DNA of 64,000 bases. It comes from Botrytis cinerea B05.10. Taxonomy: Eukaryota > Ascomycota > Leotiomycetes > Helotiales > Sclerotiniaceae. The stretch is taken from contig NC_037325.1 in the NCBI RefSeq assembly GCF_000143535.2, positions 1,054,001-1,118,000 of the forward strand. The letters run 5' to 3'. Under the pieces are notes generated by a model, which saw only the letters and a list, made by a program, of their open reading frames with translations, ran no database searches and was not told where the DNA came from. Made by a program: the position numbers and the translations under genes. This document shows, piece after piece, positions 23,993 through 35,022 of the stretch; positions within the stretch are counted from its first letter, which is position 1, and the number at the start of each line of letters is the position of its first letter.

Positions 23993-25565
23993 TTATGTTT
24001 CACGATTGGCAAAGATATGTGGCGTCAACAAATTTGTTTTTGTTACAAGGAGTGAAATGGTGAGCGAAAGGACAGCGAGGAGTTGGGGTCATGAAATACA
24101 AATGTCTTTACGAGTTCTATCCACAAAATCGTTTTGCAACGTCACTTGGGAAATGGGAGATTTGGCGGGAAGGGTGTCTGGAAATATGGCTTTTATCATT
24201 GGCCTTTCAAAGTAAAAACGGATGCCTTGATGGCTGGATACGAAGAGATTTGTGTAACTGCTTGCTATGGTTTGTAGCTTAGGTAGCTCCCTCTTCTCGT
24301 CGCCATAGATAGTACGATACTCGACACAATGGACATGAATCTTAAACATTCCGTCTGTCGTTCTGTGATAATTGAGCTTGTGATCATATGAATACCAGCA
24401 GAACAGTACCAAATTTAGAGTCTACAGCTAGATATCTAGAACGTAGGATACGTGGCCATGATATGATGTAATTTATCGGGCACAGTGTACTGAAGAGGTA
24501 CCTAGAGCTGAGATGAACAGTATTTTTGGGGACGGGAGGCGCGGCTATTTCTGGACCCATTGATTATGTCGTGTCGGCCGAAATCTGTAGGTGATGAAAA
24601 TCAGATCAAGGTTAAAATGTGATAAGAAATAATCTTTTTCATGCTGATTCATGATCATGTCAACAAAACATAAACTCACCTCCTCACGGCCATGAAGATT
24701 CCTCATCTGCTAGAATAGAGCGAGTACTCTGTAAATTGCGTAGAGTGAGTGTCCTTGATCACATGCTCATTCCATTACACCCGAGGAAACCCCCTACTAA
24801 CGACTATTCGTACTCAAAACAAAGCACAACAACTTCCATTATTTCCTTCTCTTATGATCGCAAAAATTATAATACGAACCAAATGTTAAACTGTGGCAGT
24901 AAAGTGAAACTCATCCAAATCATCCATGAAATCTTGAATTGGCACAGAAAAAAAAAATCTCCCCCAGAAATCCTTACCATACCCCTGACCGCATCCTCGG
25001 CAACTAACAGTTAGTGCCAGGTACCCCTCCCCGGACCCCAATATTTTCTAAATGTCTATGCGATGATTGGATATCAATTCACATCAATTGTTTGGTCGAA
25101 TAGACGATGTAACGGTATGGTGATACCTAGGTACATGGCGGCATGTGTAGTACGAACGTGAGGAGGGGGGGCGGGGGAGTTTTTTATTTGGCGGTTATAT
25201 GCAGGTCCGGATAAATCGGTGGCGTGCGGCGTATGTAAATATTCTGTTTGGGATTTCTTGGGTGCTTGGAGGAAGAAGAGTAAATTGTGAGGTGCTGGAA
25301 AGGGAAAGGAATTGCGATGAGGGACTGGATGGGAGAGATTGTGAAGAAGAAGAATATTAAGATTGAAACTTTTTTGTATTATTGTCTGAATCTACAGACT
25401 TTAACTACCTGGATACCTAGGTAGTGAGTGAGTTGATATTCTCATCTCATCTCATATCTACCCTATAAATCCACCCAGTACATAAACATTATATAACCAT
25501 ACAGTGATTTGTACATCTCATCCAAACCAAACCAAACTCCGCATTGCTCCCAAATCCCATGACTA
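23993..25565. other. Intergenic region, no gene seen
   Basis: This is the shared 3' flank of the plus-strand gene ending at 23992 and the minus-strand gene ending at 25566, so it separates convergent genes. Open stretches at 24089-24412 (minus) and 24736-25014 (plus) have no domain or splice support. 25140-25180 is G-rich and 25370-25500 carries CATCTCAT/CCTAGGTA-type repeats. Confidence 0.5.
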
Positions 25566-26624
25566 TCACGAACCCTGAACATACAATTTTGGCATCGACG
25601 TTCCTTTCCACGGATACGAAGCTAAATCCGGACACGAAATCTTGAGCTTAGATTGTGGGGGATTTATAGTGTAAATCCCACGATCGGTTTTTGTGAACGA
25701 GAATTTATTCTTCCCGTTTGAAACTCTGCATGAGCCAAAGTGTGGGTAGGTAGACTCGAGTTGATGGATTGTGGTTGGAGAATCTGAGTCTGCTTTAATG
25801 ATTAGCCAAATCTATCTTAATGACAGTCAAAGTTCATGACAGAAGGCAAGCTCACCGAATCTAAATCCCAGCTCCGAGTTTCCGACTACTTTTTCAGTGC
25901 GGAAAACTTGTGTTCCATCTTGCTCGCGTCCGATGAAATTGACCATGGTATGAGGAGTGGTTTCACAAACAATGTTTGTGATTTTTTGCTCAGGGATCAA
26001 GGTCCATGTGAAATGTCCTGTTTGAACGAATTCTCGGAGAGGAACGCCGGAGCTTTGAATATCGCAGTGTGCAGATAAGTCAAAAGTTGGGAATCCATAG
26101 TAGCTGTACCAGTCTGATCTCGAAGAACTGCGGATACTGATTTGACTATATGTAACGTCTTGAGCTGAGTAAGGATTAGTTGAGAGTATGGAAAGGGGTT
26201 TTGCTAGTGATGACGAACTGTGGGCTGTGGTTTCTGGAGCTGCATAGTATTGTTAGAATTGGGGGTTTAAACATCGAGAAAGTAGTGAAACTAACAGCAT
26301 TTTGATCCTCCAAAAGAAAAGAGACCGATTTGGCGATCGAGAGCTGGCTGTCCATCGGCAACTCTTCCTAATCCTGATATTGTAACATTTGTATCACAAG
26401 CACCATAACTCACACCGAGGTAAGTGGAGAATTCCAGAAATTTTGAAATGTGCATCTTGTAAATCAAAAGCTTAAAACTTGGGGAAGTTGCGTGAAGGTC
26501 TTGAAAGAAAAGAAGGAAGTTGATGTTGGAAGAAGAGAATACTTGTTTGACCGAGCAGGAGAGGTGCAATAATGTAATAACTCGCGAGAACTACTCGTTT
26601 CATATTGAAATATTTCATATCCAT
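25566..26624 (-). CDS. Secreted protein of unknown function (four exons)
   Basis: Reconstructed minus-strand exons are 26624-26543, 26499-26296, 26239-25856 and 25789-25566, giving 297 aa with every junction in phase. Introns are 43, 56 and 66 bases; the second has a TCTAAC branch site. The N-terminus is a signal peptide (MKRVVLASYYIIAPLLLGQ; the ATG could be 26624 or, 7 codons in, 26603). The mature part begins ATSPSFKLLIYKMHIS and includes YGACDTNVTISGLGRVADG, FGGSKC, DLSAHCDIQSSGV, TNIVCETTPH, FGSCRVSNGKNKFSFTKT and LKISCPDLASYPW. About six cysteines and a beta-rich composition suggest a disulfide-stabilised extracellular protein. The opening SPSFKLLIY is shared with fungal secreted proteins I have seen annotated as hypothetical. 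No enzyme motif is visible. The model depends on my splice calls. Confidence 0.68.
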
Positions 26625-29600
26625 TGATTTGATGTCAATGGCTGTACTAACATTTGGCAACAGTTGGAAGCAATGAGTACCCATGGCGAGAGCCAAACTG
26701 TCGGGTCTGTAAGTCCATATATGGAATGCTAGCGCGAATATCAGCCTTGTCATGTATGGTTTAATAGCCGCCAATGGCAGGATAAAATTTGCTTAGGGTT
26801 ATGTGCACAGTAGTATTGTGATAGTGATGTATTATGATCTCTTGCGTTCGGCAAAATGTGACGGGTCTTCACTGCCGCTTCATTCTCCACTTTATGTTGC
26901 GGCTATGAGCTTTGAACTCAAGGAGGCCTGGGAGAAACAGGATGCTGATCCCATAGATCAAAGGATCATAGAGCTCTCTGTTCGGATGTCTAACATTCAT
27001 ATTTATAAGAATCTACGAAGAAAAAAAAGAATCATAATACAGGCCGCTTAGATTCAAAGAATATGTTTGTATCTTTGATGAAGTTCGACATACACTATAT
27101 TCTCCTCTTTTGTTTAGGTTTAATGTCCGATAATCCATCGAGAAATAAGCGCCGACAAGATTCTCTCGGAGAAAAATAACCCAGAAACCCATACTACCGT
27201 GAATTGGGCCTCGCCCGTAACGCCATGCAAGATCAATCATGCATCCAAAAAAAAACTTACCCTCTACCATCCGACACCACAGAGACCCAGTTAAATAATG
27301 AAGTGAAGAAAGTCTGGTAGTGACTAAATCAATCGTCAGACAACATACACAACACATGATCTGAGCTGAGGAGTCAAAGAGTACTAAGTACAATTCCTCA
27401 ACTGAATCATCGCAGTGTCAAGTGCATATATTCTGATGTGCAAATCTCACTATCTAGATAACATGATCTGAGAAACTGATTGTAATATTGGGGCTTGCTT
27501 ATCTTTTGCCCGAGCTTTCGTAGTCTTGTTCAATTGGTACATGTGAAGAGGAAATTCGATGCATGGCACAAAGTGAAGGAAGTCATTTGAATTGTTAACT
27601 AGATTGATCTCTTCGATATTAGCTTTGAATATGTCTTGACGAGAATGCGTCTAGAACCATATTTGTACCAGGGACAAATTGACACCCTTTTCGAGAACAT
27701 GTTGCGATCATGGGGCAGAAACACTCTAGAAGCTCCGTGTAAATGCCTATTGCTAATTTTGAATGTTGTTAAAGTCATCTTTGATCGGCAATTTGCAGAT
27801 TTTAAGAAGGTTGGAAGTGGAAGGCGATAGCTTAATATTCGTGATGATTTCTTCGAGATGAACATGATGCAAAGACCTAAACTAAAGCCTTCACTGCCAA
27901 TGATTCTGTTATCGAGATCGAATGGCAAAAAGATGTCGAATGGAGGTTCTCAACAGAGATAGCTAAGCTGGAGGTGGTGGTTCCCTTTCATCGAGAGACA
28001 AACATAATCGATAGCGAGGGGGTTTTCAATGCTTAAGACTTTGTGATATAAATTTCTGGGCCACCATAAAAAGATCGGTCGAAATAAAAACTGCTGAAAC
28101 CTGCGAACAAATGGAAAATATCGAAAAGAGAGCATTTCACTCCTTCATAAGGCTCGCAAGCGTTCCTACCAGATCTCCAAATAGCAACGTACGGAAAACA
28201 GCTCGCGAATAAATTTCGAATGATCCACGTACTCGAGCCCTTGAGAGGTGACATACATTGAGATCGAGACGAAAACAACTCTGGCCGTCTCTCCTAGATA
28301 AATGTGCCAGGATGAAACTCAATACCAAAGGAAAATAACATGAGGCGTAAGTAAGCGTAGGCCTGTTGAGTACTTTTGGAAGCTCCATCAAACAATACTC
28401 GCACCGCCAAAGTCGTACGCATTTTCGGCATCCAGACTGTTGGCAATTCTGCAGAGAGATCAATACGATAACAATTATCTACTAAATAAACCAGCCGGCG
28501 AGAAAGTCACCGTCAACACTGAAATCCATTGTGTAAATAGCCAGAACTCCACGCCAACGCTCAAAAGACATGTTAACTATACGACCCCTTCCGTAGACGT
28601 CTTAGGACATCAGTAACATTTGAAATACAATCAGTGATGGAGAATAGCTATGTTATGATCAACGGAAATCATAAGAGACGATTGAATGGCAATAATAAGA
28701 GTGTCCATGGTATTTATGTGAGCGAACAGATATTGGACAAATAACCTTGCTCCACGTTACACAAGAAGAAGGTGCTACGCTTAGTCATCAGAGAAAATCG
28801 CTGGTGGTCGACGAAATACCAGGCTCAATCACCTAGCCTGTTTGGATATTCTATCATGATAATACTATCCCCTTGAATGCCAAAAATAACTCTCGAAACT
28901 CTGGTATTGATTTGTCGATGAGTTATCAAAAATTTGAAAGAGGTGACCGTAGGTCTGGAGCAATCAATCGTAATCAATTATTTCCTTCCCTCCACACAAT
29001 CGATTTCTGTCACCTAGCAATGCACAACACTGTCCACAATATTCCATGATTGAATTTCCTCTTGTTATATTCCAAGCCTCTTTCTGCGAAGCTGCGAAGC
29101 AGTGGAAGAACTCATAAGAAGAAAGACATGCGAAGCCACGCCGTTATCGGACTACAAGATACACTTGATTCCATGTGTCAACGAAACAAATCAAATAGAA
29201 ACTTTCCCAGGATATCGCCGCCATACGCGAAATATACGTTTGGATTCCTCATGGGTCTATCGCCGACGATGGAGGATAGACACGAACGCGGATCCACATT
29301 CCCCGAGCTGCCGTTTTCGAACGTCTTCTCCCGGTCACATGAAATTGCGAGATAAGGTACTGCGACACATACTTGGCCTCCGGCACTTGAATGTAGCTCG
29401 TCTTGGAGATATCATTGGCGCATATTGGCAAAGCGCCACCCTCACCTTCCTATGTAAGCAAAATCTTACGCCAAATGTTCAAGCAATTACTTGGCGCTTA
29501 ATCCCGACATAAATACGATGCTTATCCAGCATTGGCACATCTCGCCAAGGCCCCTTAAGACATTCCCCTTCCTGATGTAGGTTAGCGAAGAAGCTTATCC

Positions 29601-30103
29601 GACATTGGAACACCTCGGCAAATGTCTTGTCCAGCCACTCACAACGCTCGTTGCTTTTTTCTTCAAGAAACGTTCTAGATATCTATAACAAATCAACAGG
29701 ACACATTGGACGGTCCGCGTACCAATGATATCTCGATTAGATCGAGTTGCTATATATGGGAAGGATTTGTGCAGCCAAGGGATGATAATGCGACTTCGTG
29801 CATTGAACCGTCTTGGCTTTGACCCTCTTCGTCGCCCATGTCCATTGCATGAGGCTGGTCGACGTGGATACACGTGAGGGTATTGTTGATTGTAGGTCAG
29901 TTTGCATCGTGAGAAACCTGGTGATCAAAACATACAGTTTATGAAATGGGAGGCTTTTAAAATTACCTGCCTCATCTGGCAGATTGTTATCATTTGACAA
30001 TGAAGAGTAAATCAGTACTTATAGTCCTGCGTTTTCGCTCTCCATTGAAAGAGCATCCTCTCAGTCAAGTTTCAATTCAGTTCAATACTCCAAAGATCTC
30101 AAC
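26625..30103. other. Gene-poor intergenic region
   Basis: It contains the upstream region of the minus-strand secreted protein and the upstream region of deuterolysin. Apart from the possible remnant at 28033-28571, I see only short, uncorroborated frames, such as 29050-29512, where two plus-strand frames overlap. A diverged direct repeat of about 30 bases occurs at 29520-29549 and 29593-29622. Confidence 0.45.
28033..28571 (-). pseudogene. Possible interrupted gene, unknown family (minus strand)
   Basis: Starting at ATG 28571 (MSFERWRGVLAIYTMDFSVD), removal of a 63-base intron-like stretch (28510-28448, donor GTGACT, acceptor CTGCAG) joins to ELPTVWMPKMRTTLAVRVL and continues in frame to a TAA at 28033. 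A single TAG at 28306-28304 interrupts the frame. The sequence on both sides of the TAG is protein-like and stays in one frame (for example IFHLFAGFSSFYFDRSFYGG). Either the TAG is a disabling mutation, another small intron spans it, or the frame is chance. I recognise no domain. Confidence 0.28.
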
Positions 30104-31276
30104 ATGATTTCCAAGATCCTCCCAGTCGCCGCTCTTGCTGGTGCAGCCATGGCTGCTACCAGCTGCCCTCTCTCACTTGAGATTTCTGGCACTGCTGATC
30201 ATGTTGCTCAAGTTGCAATCACCAACACTGGTGCCGAGACTCTCACTCTTTTCAAGGGTAACACCGTCTTGAGTGAACACGCTACTTTGGACGTCGTAGC
30301 TGCTACAGGTATGTTCAGCTCCTGAATACGAATGACCATCTCTTGGAATCATTGCTGACTGTCTATAGCTGATAAGGAACTTGAATTCAAGGGAACTTAT
30401 GTCAACTACAAGCGTACCGGCCTTGCTGCTGATATGTTCCAAACTCTTCAACCTGGCGAGACAGTCACAGCTTCTCTCAATGTCGCCAAGACCTACAATC
30501 TTGAAGGTCTTGAGACTGTTGATGTTACCGCTATCCAAGGTTTCAGATACGTCATTGGAGAACGTGCTCCATCTGCTTTGAGCCAAACTACTCTTTGCGA
30601 TGCTCTCACCTCCAACACTGTCACTATTACTCCTGATCAAAGCAAGGTTGCATCGTAAGTACTGTCACTACTCAAAGCCGATACTGGTTGCTAACTTCAT
30701 CAAAGTGATCTCGTAAGCAGAGACGAGCCATTCAACTCACGTATCTCCAAGCGTGCCGTAACCTACAGCAGTTGCAGCACCGCTCAAACCTCCTCCCTCA
30801 AGACCACAGTCGCTGATGCCATCACATTGGCCACCAACGCTTACACTGCCGCCGGTACTGGTGCCGATTACTTCACCACCTGGTTCAAGTCTACCTCCGA
30901 GGAGTCTGCCGTTCGTGCCATCTACACTGATGTCAAGAACGTTCAAACCACATCCCCAAAGATCTCCTGCACAGATACCTACGGAGATTGCTCTGACGGA
31001 AGTGCCTTGCTCTACACCGTTCCCAGCGCCAACGTCATTGTTCCTTGCCCAAACAACGGATACTGGGGCTTTGACGAGTACTCACCTACTTGCGCTGATT
31101 TCGATTATGATCGTGCCGGAAGTCTCTTGCACGAGATGACTCACTTGTACGGTACAGAAGATTGGGCCTATGGACCAACTGCTGCCAAGGCTTTGTCTGC
31201 TGCCCACGCTGCTAACAACGCCGATACCTACGAGATGTATGCTGGATCCGTCAGACTCGGTGGTTGCACTGGTTAA
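30104..31276 (+). CDS. Deuterolysin, secreted M35 zinc metalloprotease
   Basis: Three exons, 30104-30308, 30369-30654 and 30706-31276, encode 353 aa. Introns of 60 and 51 bases use CTGAC and GCTAAC branch sites. A signal peptide (MISKILPVAALAGAAMA) and a propeptide to about residue 197, ending at a dibasic ISKR site before AVTYSSC, precede the mature domain. The active site shows HEMTH (residues 306-310) and the third zinc ligand Asp in GTEDWAYG (about residue 316), the aspzincin signature, plus the conserved SPTCAD and paired cysteines (C-SSCSTAQ, SCTDTYGDC). The family cleaves peptide bonds in basic proteins in the extracellular space at neutral to acidic pH. Length and propeptide organisation match fungal neutral protease 2. 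All catalytic residues are present. Confidence 0.95.
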
Positions 31277-32569
31277 ATTACCTCAAGTCTCGGATTGGAG
31301 GTTGGATTTGTTGGAGCGATGGAGTGATTGAAATGACAGGTTCGAGAAGAGCCTTAATGATTTGCAGAGAGGAGGGCCTTTATGAATCCCCAGGCCTTTC
31401 TTTGATATTTGTTGTTGTATTTAGTTGCAGCGAAATTCGAAAGATATTAGTACACACAATTGCTTTATCGGTAATCTTTTCTCGATGAAATCCAGAGGTG
31501 AATAAGTTTGTGGTACCATTCAAATCAGTTTTGATAAGCTTTGAGGAGTGAGTGAGTGAACGAACCGAGTTACGTGTACTTTTGCCAGTGCGAATTGCTC
31601 GATTGTTAATGTGTACTCGTCACAATCAAAGCATTCATATCAAAGCGTGTAAGTATTGGGTAATCTCGAATACAACTTATGGAATACGTGAAACATCTAT
31701 GGTGATACTACCAACTCCCATAAAACACTGACACCTCAACAATGTCGCATTCTACACATGTGCACACTTGCATCCTCATTAACCGCAGGGGGTTGGCGAT
31801 ATTGTTTGTGATTATCTCTATGCTAACATCGTCAATAGAACATACAGCTCAAACTTTATCCGGCCCGTGTAGGTCTCCCCTTTACCACCCTCTTGACTAT
31901 CCTCGGCAGTTTCCATCTCTACTCTCGCTCCACACTATCCTCGCAAGGGAGAGGATAAAAGTGGCCAGAGAATTATGAGATGCTTCAGATCAATCAAAAT
32001 GTCAGACGAATAACCAGCATCACAACACACTTACTAAAAGCCACTTTCTCTATTCCAATACATCACTCAAGAACTCTCATACTATTTCCAGTCCTCACAA
32101 TTATTTGACGGCACGTGCCATCTCCAACCAAGTGGTCGACGTGGGTTGCTCTTTCCCATTTTGGCACTTTCCAATTGCACGCATTTCACTAGCGTGATTT
32201 TCTCTCACCTTTACTTCTCGTCCGACTTTTTTCCTTCCACTTTCTTTTCTCAATCAACCTCATATTCTCATCTCATCGTGAGGGAGTATATCCTCATTTT
32301 ATCTGTTTCGTCAGTTATCTCGTGTATTTCATTTTGTGTTGGTCAAATTTCATCTCATCTCTCTTCTGAGAGGTGATATTTATCCTTGTATGACCTTTTT
32401 TCATCTGTTAGAACGTTCAATTCTTACTTCAGTGTCCATTCTATCTCATCACAGCGATTCGAGGTGTCATTAATACTCATACCATACAATCCCCTCGGTT
32501 CATTTCTCCAACATTAAAGCATCTTCTTCACTGCACCCATTGATATCATCCGAGTCTTTCGAATCTCTA
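31277..32569. other. Intergenic region, no gene seen
   Basis: It holds the deuterolysin 3' flank and a long C/T-rich region (about 32140-32560) that looks like the promoter and leader of the BTB gene. The frame at 31742-31978 has no domain. Confidence 0.5.
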
Positions 32570-32705
32570 GTAAGTAACTTCTGATCCCCCATTTGTGCTT
32601 CAAGACTTCGATTGTATCTAAGATCTCGGCACTTGTGAGGCTGCTTGTTCTTTTTTCCTTGGATTGCAATTTCAATATTTGCCACTGACCAAATACTCTA
32701 CACAG
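32570..32705 (+). promoter_or_regulatory. 5' untranslated intron of the BTB gene
   Basis: The donor GTAAGTAAC at 32570, a CACTGACC branch-like site near 32682 and the acceptor CTACACAG ending at 32705 mark a likely leader intron. It ends 11 bases before the ATG at 32717. It would also remove the short upstream open stretch that begins at 32645. Confidence 0.5.
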
Positions 32706-32716
32706 ATTTGGCAATC

Positions 32717-33814
32717 ATGAAGTCTGAAGTTTCTTCTGAAATCAAGCAGAAAGCTACCGGTAACATGGCTGGTGCAAGGCCTGTACATCTGTCCTGTGGA
32801 TCTCGCACTTTGATTGCGCCTTCCTCCTCTTCAGCCACAACCTCTTCGACTATTTCTGGAGTTAAGCGTAAAGGCTCATCAGATTTGTGGGGAGAAATTC
32901 CTACAGGAACTCCCCGAAGAAATTATCCAAGTATCACAGCTACAGATAACCCTTCTACAATCTGCTCAAGGAACTCAGAACTCTTCTCGGATTTGAGTGA
33001 TAATTCCATTGCCACCTCGGGCTCATCCGGCGAGAGATTTGAGAGTTGCCATTCTCACGCCTCAAAGATCGGTACCACAAGAGTCAATGCTCCTCATTCC
33101 CGAAAAAAACCCGCAAAAGATCTGTACATTAAGTTAGTGGCTTCCACATATATGGCAATGATTACGAAGACTAATGACTTGTTCTTTAGGATGGTAATGG
33201 GTCCACAAGCAAACATAGTTGTTGGTCCTGAGAAGAAGTCCTTCGCTCTACCAATAGATCTTCTCTCGTATTATTCTCCGGTCTTTGAAAGAGCTTTATA
33301 TGGAAGCTTCATAGAAGTCCAGACACAAATCATGGAGCTTCCAGAAGACGATGTGGAAAATTTCGAGATTCTAGTAGACTATATTTTCCACCACAGTGTT
33401 GTTGACAAACTCTCTATCTCGAAAAATGGACCACATGTCGCTGAACGTTGTATTTCCTTCTTAAAGTACGCAGACCTGTACGATCTCGGAGATGTCAGCA
33501 CCTTGGTATACGACGCACTTCGGTCAGCCTTGATAGATGGTGGTCCATCGGCTTTCAAATCCAGCTTTATAGAAGTTGTCTTCTCACTCACAAAAGATGG
33601 TAGTTGCTTGCGAGCGCTAATGGCCGACGCCGCACTGTCATTCCAAGGGGAGTATTTGGAGAGTCATCCAAACAGTGTGAAGATTAGTTTTGCGAAGCAG
33701 GAAGCTGAGGTTGAGGGCTTTGGGCTGGCTCTTTATCGTCAACTTAAGAAACCTGGCGTTGTGTGTGTATATGAATCTCCTTTCGACCCCAGAAATTATA
33801 AAGATTTTGATTGA
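32717..33814 (+). CDS. BTB/POZ domain protein
   Basis: Exons 32717-33132 and 33190-33814 give 346 aa. The 57-base intron (donor GTTAGT, CTAATGAC branch, TTTAG acceptor) is a multiple of three and has no stop, so an unspliced form would stay in frame with 19 extra residues. The first 135 residues are Ser/Thr-rich and disordered with a basic VKRKG patch. The BTB fold follows: GPQANIVVGPEKKSFALPID, then LLSYYSPVFERALYGSF (the hallmark 'hidden, then filled' helix), an ELPEDDVENFEILVDYIF segment and FLKYADLYDLGDVSTLVYDA. The C-terminal third is helical. BTB domains mediate dimerisation and often recruit Cullin-3, but no partner domain is visible here. Fungal genomes carry many such proteins of unknown role. 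Confidence 0.85.
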   Translation: MKSEVSSEIKQKATGNMAGARPVHLSCGSRTLIAPSSSSATTSSTISGVKRKGSSDLWGEIPTGTPRRNYPSITATDNPSTICSRNSELFSDLSDNSIATSGSSGERFESCHSHASKIGTTRVNAPHSRKKPAKDLYIKLVASTYMAMITKTNDLFFRMVMGPQANIVVGPEKKSFALPIDLLSYYSPVFERALYGSFIEVQTQIMELPEDDVENFEILVDYIFHHSVVDKLSISKNGPHVAERCISFLKYADLYDLGDVSTLVYDALRSALIDGGPSAFKSSFIEVVFSLTKDGSCLRALMADAALSFQGEYLESHPNSVKISFAKQEAEVEGFGLALYRQLKKPGVVCVYESPFDPRNYKDFD

Positions 33815-35022
33815 ATGGGGTGAAACTTAGATATGAAGAGCAGAACTGATCTTAATAGATTGGATGTCTTTGTTGCTTTTGAGTTGACGGGTGTCAGTCT
33901 GAGAATTTCTTGTACTGTTTAACTTCTCTATACTTGCTTAAGAAGAATAGGTACCATGGGTCTATTCATTCTAACGATTAAGGACTGGAAGGAATTGAGA
34001 GCAGGCTTAGCTACATTACTGCATTCGCTCAAAAAACGGTTTCATTAAACCCATCATAAGTCTACCCTGCTTCTGATAAGTTTTTAAACATAAGATACAG
34101 TCGAATTCTGATACACGGCAGTACTAGGCTTGCAGAGCTTTCAGTCTAAACAAATTCAAAGACTTAATCCAACTCGCATTTACACCACGTGATCTGTCCT
34201 CAAGTGTCCATCTCCTTTTGATTCTCCGACCGAGAACTGTAGCATTGTGCTTCTCCTCTACCCTCTCCTCCATAACCTCCCCTACCCTATTTTCTTCTTC
34301 TCTCTCTCTTTCAACCTCTCTTCTTAAATCCGATAACCCCCCTCCTCATTTTCGTCTCTAAAATCTGATTCCAGTATCTCATAGCAGTTCATAGTTCAAA
34401 ATCCATATCCTAGTAGTAATGATAACCCCTAACGATATCAAATTCCCGCAGTATCAAGAAGTCTCGAATCGTATTTAAGGCTCTAGAGGAAATCTATAGT
34501 GTAGTATGTATGGTATGGTATACAAAAAGACTTGGAAAAGTCATCGGAAAAGCGATCGGAATGGTTAAGAGTGTCAAATTTGGTGGGGGAGAGGAGTGGA
34601 AAGGGGGAAGGGAGAGGGGGAGGAGGGAACGAATGAAGAATTAAGAGTGAAGGAATGAAGAATGAAGAATTAAGATTCGCTCTTGGTGTTGGTGTTGGGT
34701 TTGGGGATGATTATATATAAATATATGTATGTGTATATATGTATCTGTGTATGATGTTAAGTTGGGTTGGAGAGATGGAATTTGGGATTGAGGGGCAAAA
34801 GACCTGGTCGTCTGGATGGTAATCTACATAGAATTCTCTAGGAAAGGGAATGGGCGCTGTGTAAGCATTGATGGATTAGTCACTCGTAAGAAAAATAGAA
34901 TATGCAATCGTCTGTAAGACCACGACTTATACAATTTGCCCAGTTACTGGACAGCCATTGTAATTTTATTCATGTGAGAATATATGCACGAAATAATTTA
35001 CAAACTTCAAATACCCTCAAGA
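33815..35022. other. Intergenic region between convergent genes
   Basis: No gene seen. A strongly pyrimidine-rich tract at about 34240-34345 resembles a fungal promoter/leader but has no ORF behind it. 34580-34680 is purine-rich (GGGGGAGAGG/GAATGAAGAA runs), and 34715-34745 has TATATG-type repeats. Confidence 0.5.
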
